DNA of 5,404 nt from contig USGZ01000142.1 in the NCBI GenBank assembly GCA_900554265.1, forward strand, positions 1-5,404, written 5' to 3'. Source of the stretch: an uncultured Porphyromonadaceae bacterium (GTDB taxonomy: Bacteria > Bacteroidota > Bacteroidia > Bacteroidales > Muribaculaceae). Position 1 is the first letter of the stretch; the number at the start of each line of letters is the position of its first letter. The notes beneath the pieces were generated by a model. It was not told where the DNA came from. It did not search any database and worked only from the letters and a program-made list of their open reading frames with translations. Position numbers and translations under genes: made by a program. Shown here one piece after another: positions 4,987 to 5,404 of the stretch.

Positions 4987-5404
4987 ATGATTACATTCAA
5001 GAAACTGCTCGCAGGCCTGCTTCTGGCTGCGGCGGGAGTGCCCGGCATGGCAGCCCAGGAAGTCGATTCCGAGGGCTACCCGGTAATGTACGTCCGCGGC
5101 ACCTTCAACAACTGGGACTACGGCGACGACACCCGCCTGACCCGCTCCGGCGACACCTACTCGATTACCATGAGCGCCCTCGACGGCGACTTCAAGGTCT
5201 CCAACTCCGACTGGAGCATCAACTACGGCGCCGACGCCACAATAACTGAATCCACGACTTTCAACGTCGAGCCCGACGGCGGCAACATAAAGGCCTCCGG
5301 GCTGACAAACGTAAGCATAAGCTACCGCCTCGTGATGAACGGCGACCAAGTCGTTCCCTCGCAGATGACCGTGACCGTCGACGGCGCCACGCCCCGGCCC
5401 GCGG
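4987..5404 (+). CDS. Secreted protein with glycan-binding-like beta-sandwich module, 3' end cut off by window
   Basis: The exact family is not recognised. The first 139 residues are visible and the frame is open to the window edge. Residues 1-23 form a signal peptide: lysines 5-6, a hydrophobic core LLAGLLLAAAG (7-17) and a small-residue end GMAA, with cleavage likely after A22 or A23. There is no lipobox cysteine, so the protein is secreted or periplasmic rather than a lipoprotein. The mature part begins with VMYVRGTFNNWDY (33-45) and continues with GDTYSITMSALDGDFKVSN (55-73) and WSINYG (76-81). This pattern resembles starch/glycogen-binding modules (CBM48/SusE-SusF-like), where aromatic residues such as W43, Y45 and W76 could contact glucan. 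It is rich in Asp, Gly, Ser and Thr. The upstream terminator-like hairpin suggests an independent unit. A role in polysaccharide binding is inference; the rest of the protein is needed to tell an enzyme from a binding protein. Confidence 0.75.
   Translation, partial: MITFKKLLAGLLLAAAGVPGMAAQEVDSEGYPVMYVRGTFNNWDYGDDTRLTRSGDTYSITMSALDGDFKVSNSDWSINYGADATITESTTFNVEPDGGNIKASGLTNVSISYRLVMNGDQVVPSQMTVTVDGATPRPA

Noticed and set aside
4462..5349. 295-codon minus-strand frame opposite rpoZ and the last gene
   Set aside because: It spans rpoZ, both hairpins and the signal-peptide gene in antisense; the Val/Gly/Ala-rich translation looks like a GC-driven shadow.
1..5404. CRISPR arrays, tRNA or rRNA genes, insertion sequences, attachment sites
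   Set aside because: No regularly spaced repeats, no cloverleaf or rRNA-like sequence, and no transposase or terminal inverted repeats were seen.

Overview
The window reads as a GC-rich chromosomal core segment of a Bacteroidales bacterium (phylum Bacteroidota). Four things point there: promoter -7 elements of the TAnnTTTG type typical of this phylum; no Shine-Dalgarno sequence in front of any gene; a lipoprotein BamD with the Bacteroidota 'SPEPxLDQ' signature; and an omega-like RNA polymerase subunit of the Bacteroidota type. The GC-rich third codon positions suggest a high-GC lineage such as Muribaculaceae or Rikenellaceae, but the family cannot be fixed by eye.

Layout. A divergent promoter region at 2481-2607 splits the window. 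Leftward (minus strand) run tsaB, a tsaC/sua5-type gene and a polyprenyl sugar-phosphate transferase that leaves the window at base 1. The last two overlap by four bases (GTGA), so the three probably form one operon. Rightward (plus strand) run yicC, then bamD (with its own promoter) and rpoZ, then a two-hairpin region that looks like a terminator, and finally the 5' part of a secreted protein with a glycan-binding-like module that leaves the window at base 5404. No gene-free stretch is longer than about 155 bases.

How the genes work together. TsaC makes threonylcarbamoyl-AMP and TsaB is part of the complex that transfers it to A37 of ANN-decoding tRNAs, so the left arm holds two steps of t6A synthesis. 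The sugar transferase starts cell-surface glycan synthesis on a lipid carrier; its link to t6A is only operonic. On the right, YicC is an RNA-processing protein, BamD builds outer-membrane proteins with BamA, and the omega-like subunit belongs to RNA polymerase. These are mostly housekeeping functions. I see no mobile element, CRISPR array, rRNA, tRNA or defence system, and no clear new multi-gene system. The points most worth a second look are the shared palindrome in the divergent promoter, the translational coupling of tsaC to the glycosyltransferase, the paired hairpins after rpoZ, and the unidentified secreted protein at the right edge.
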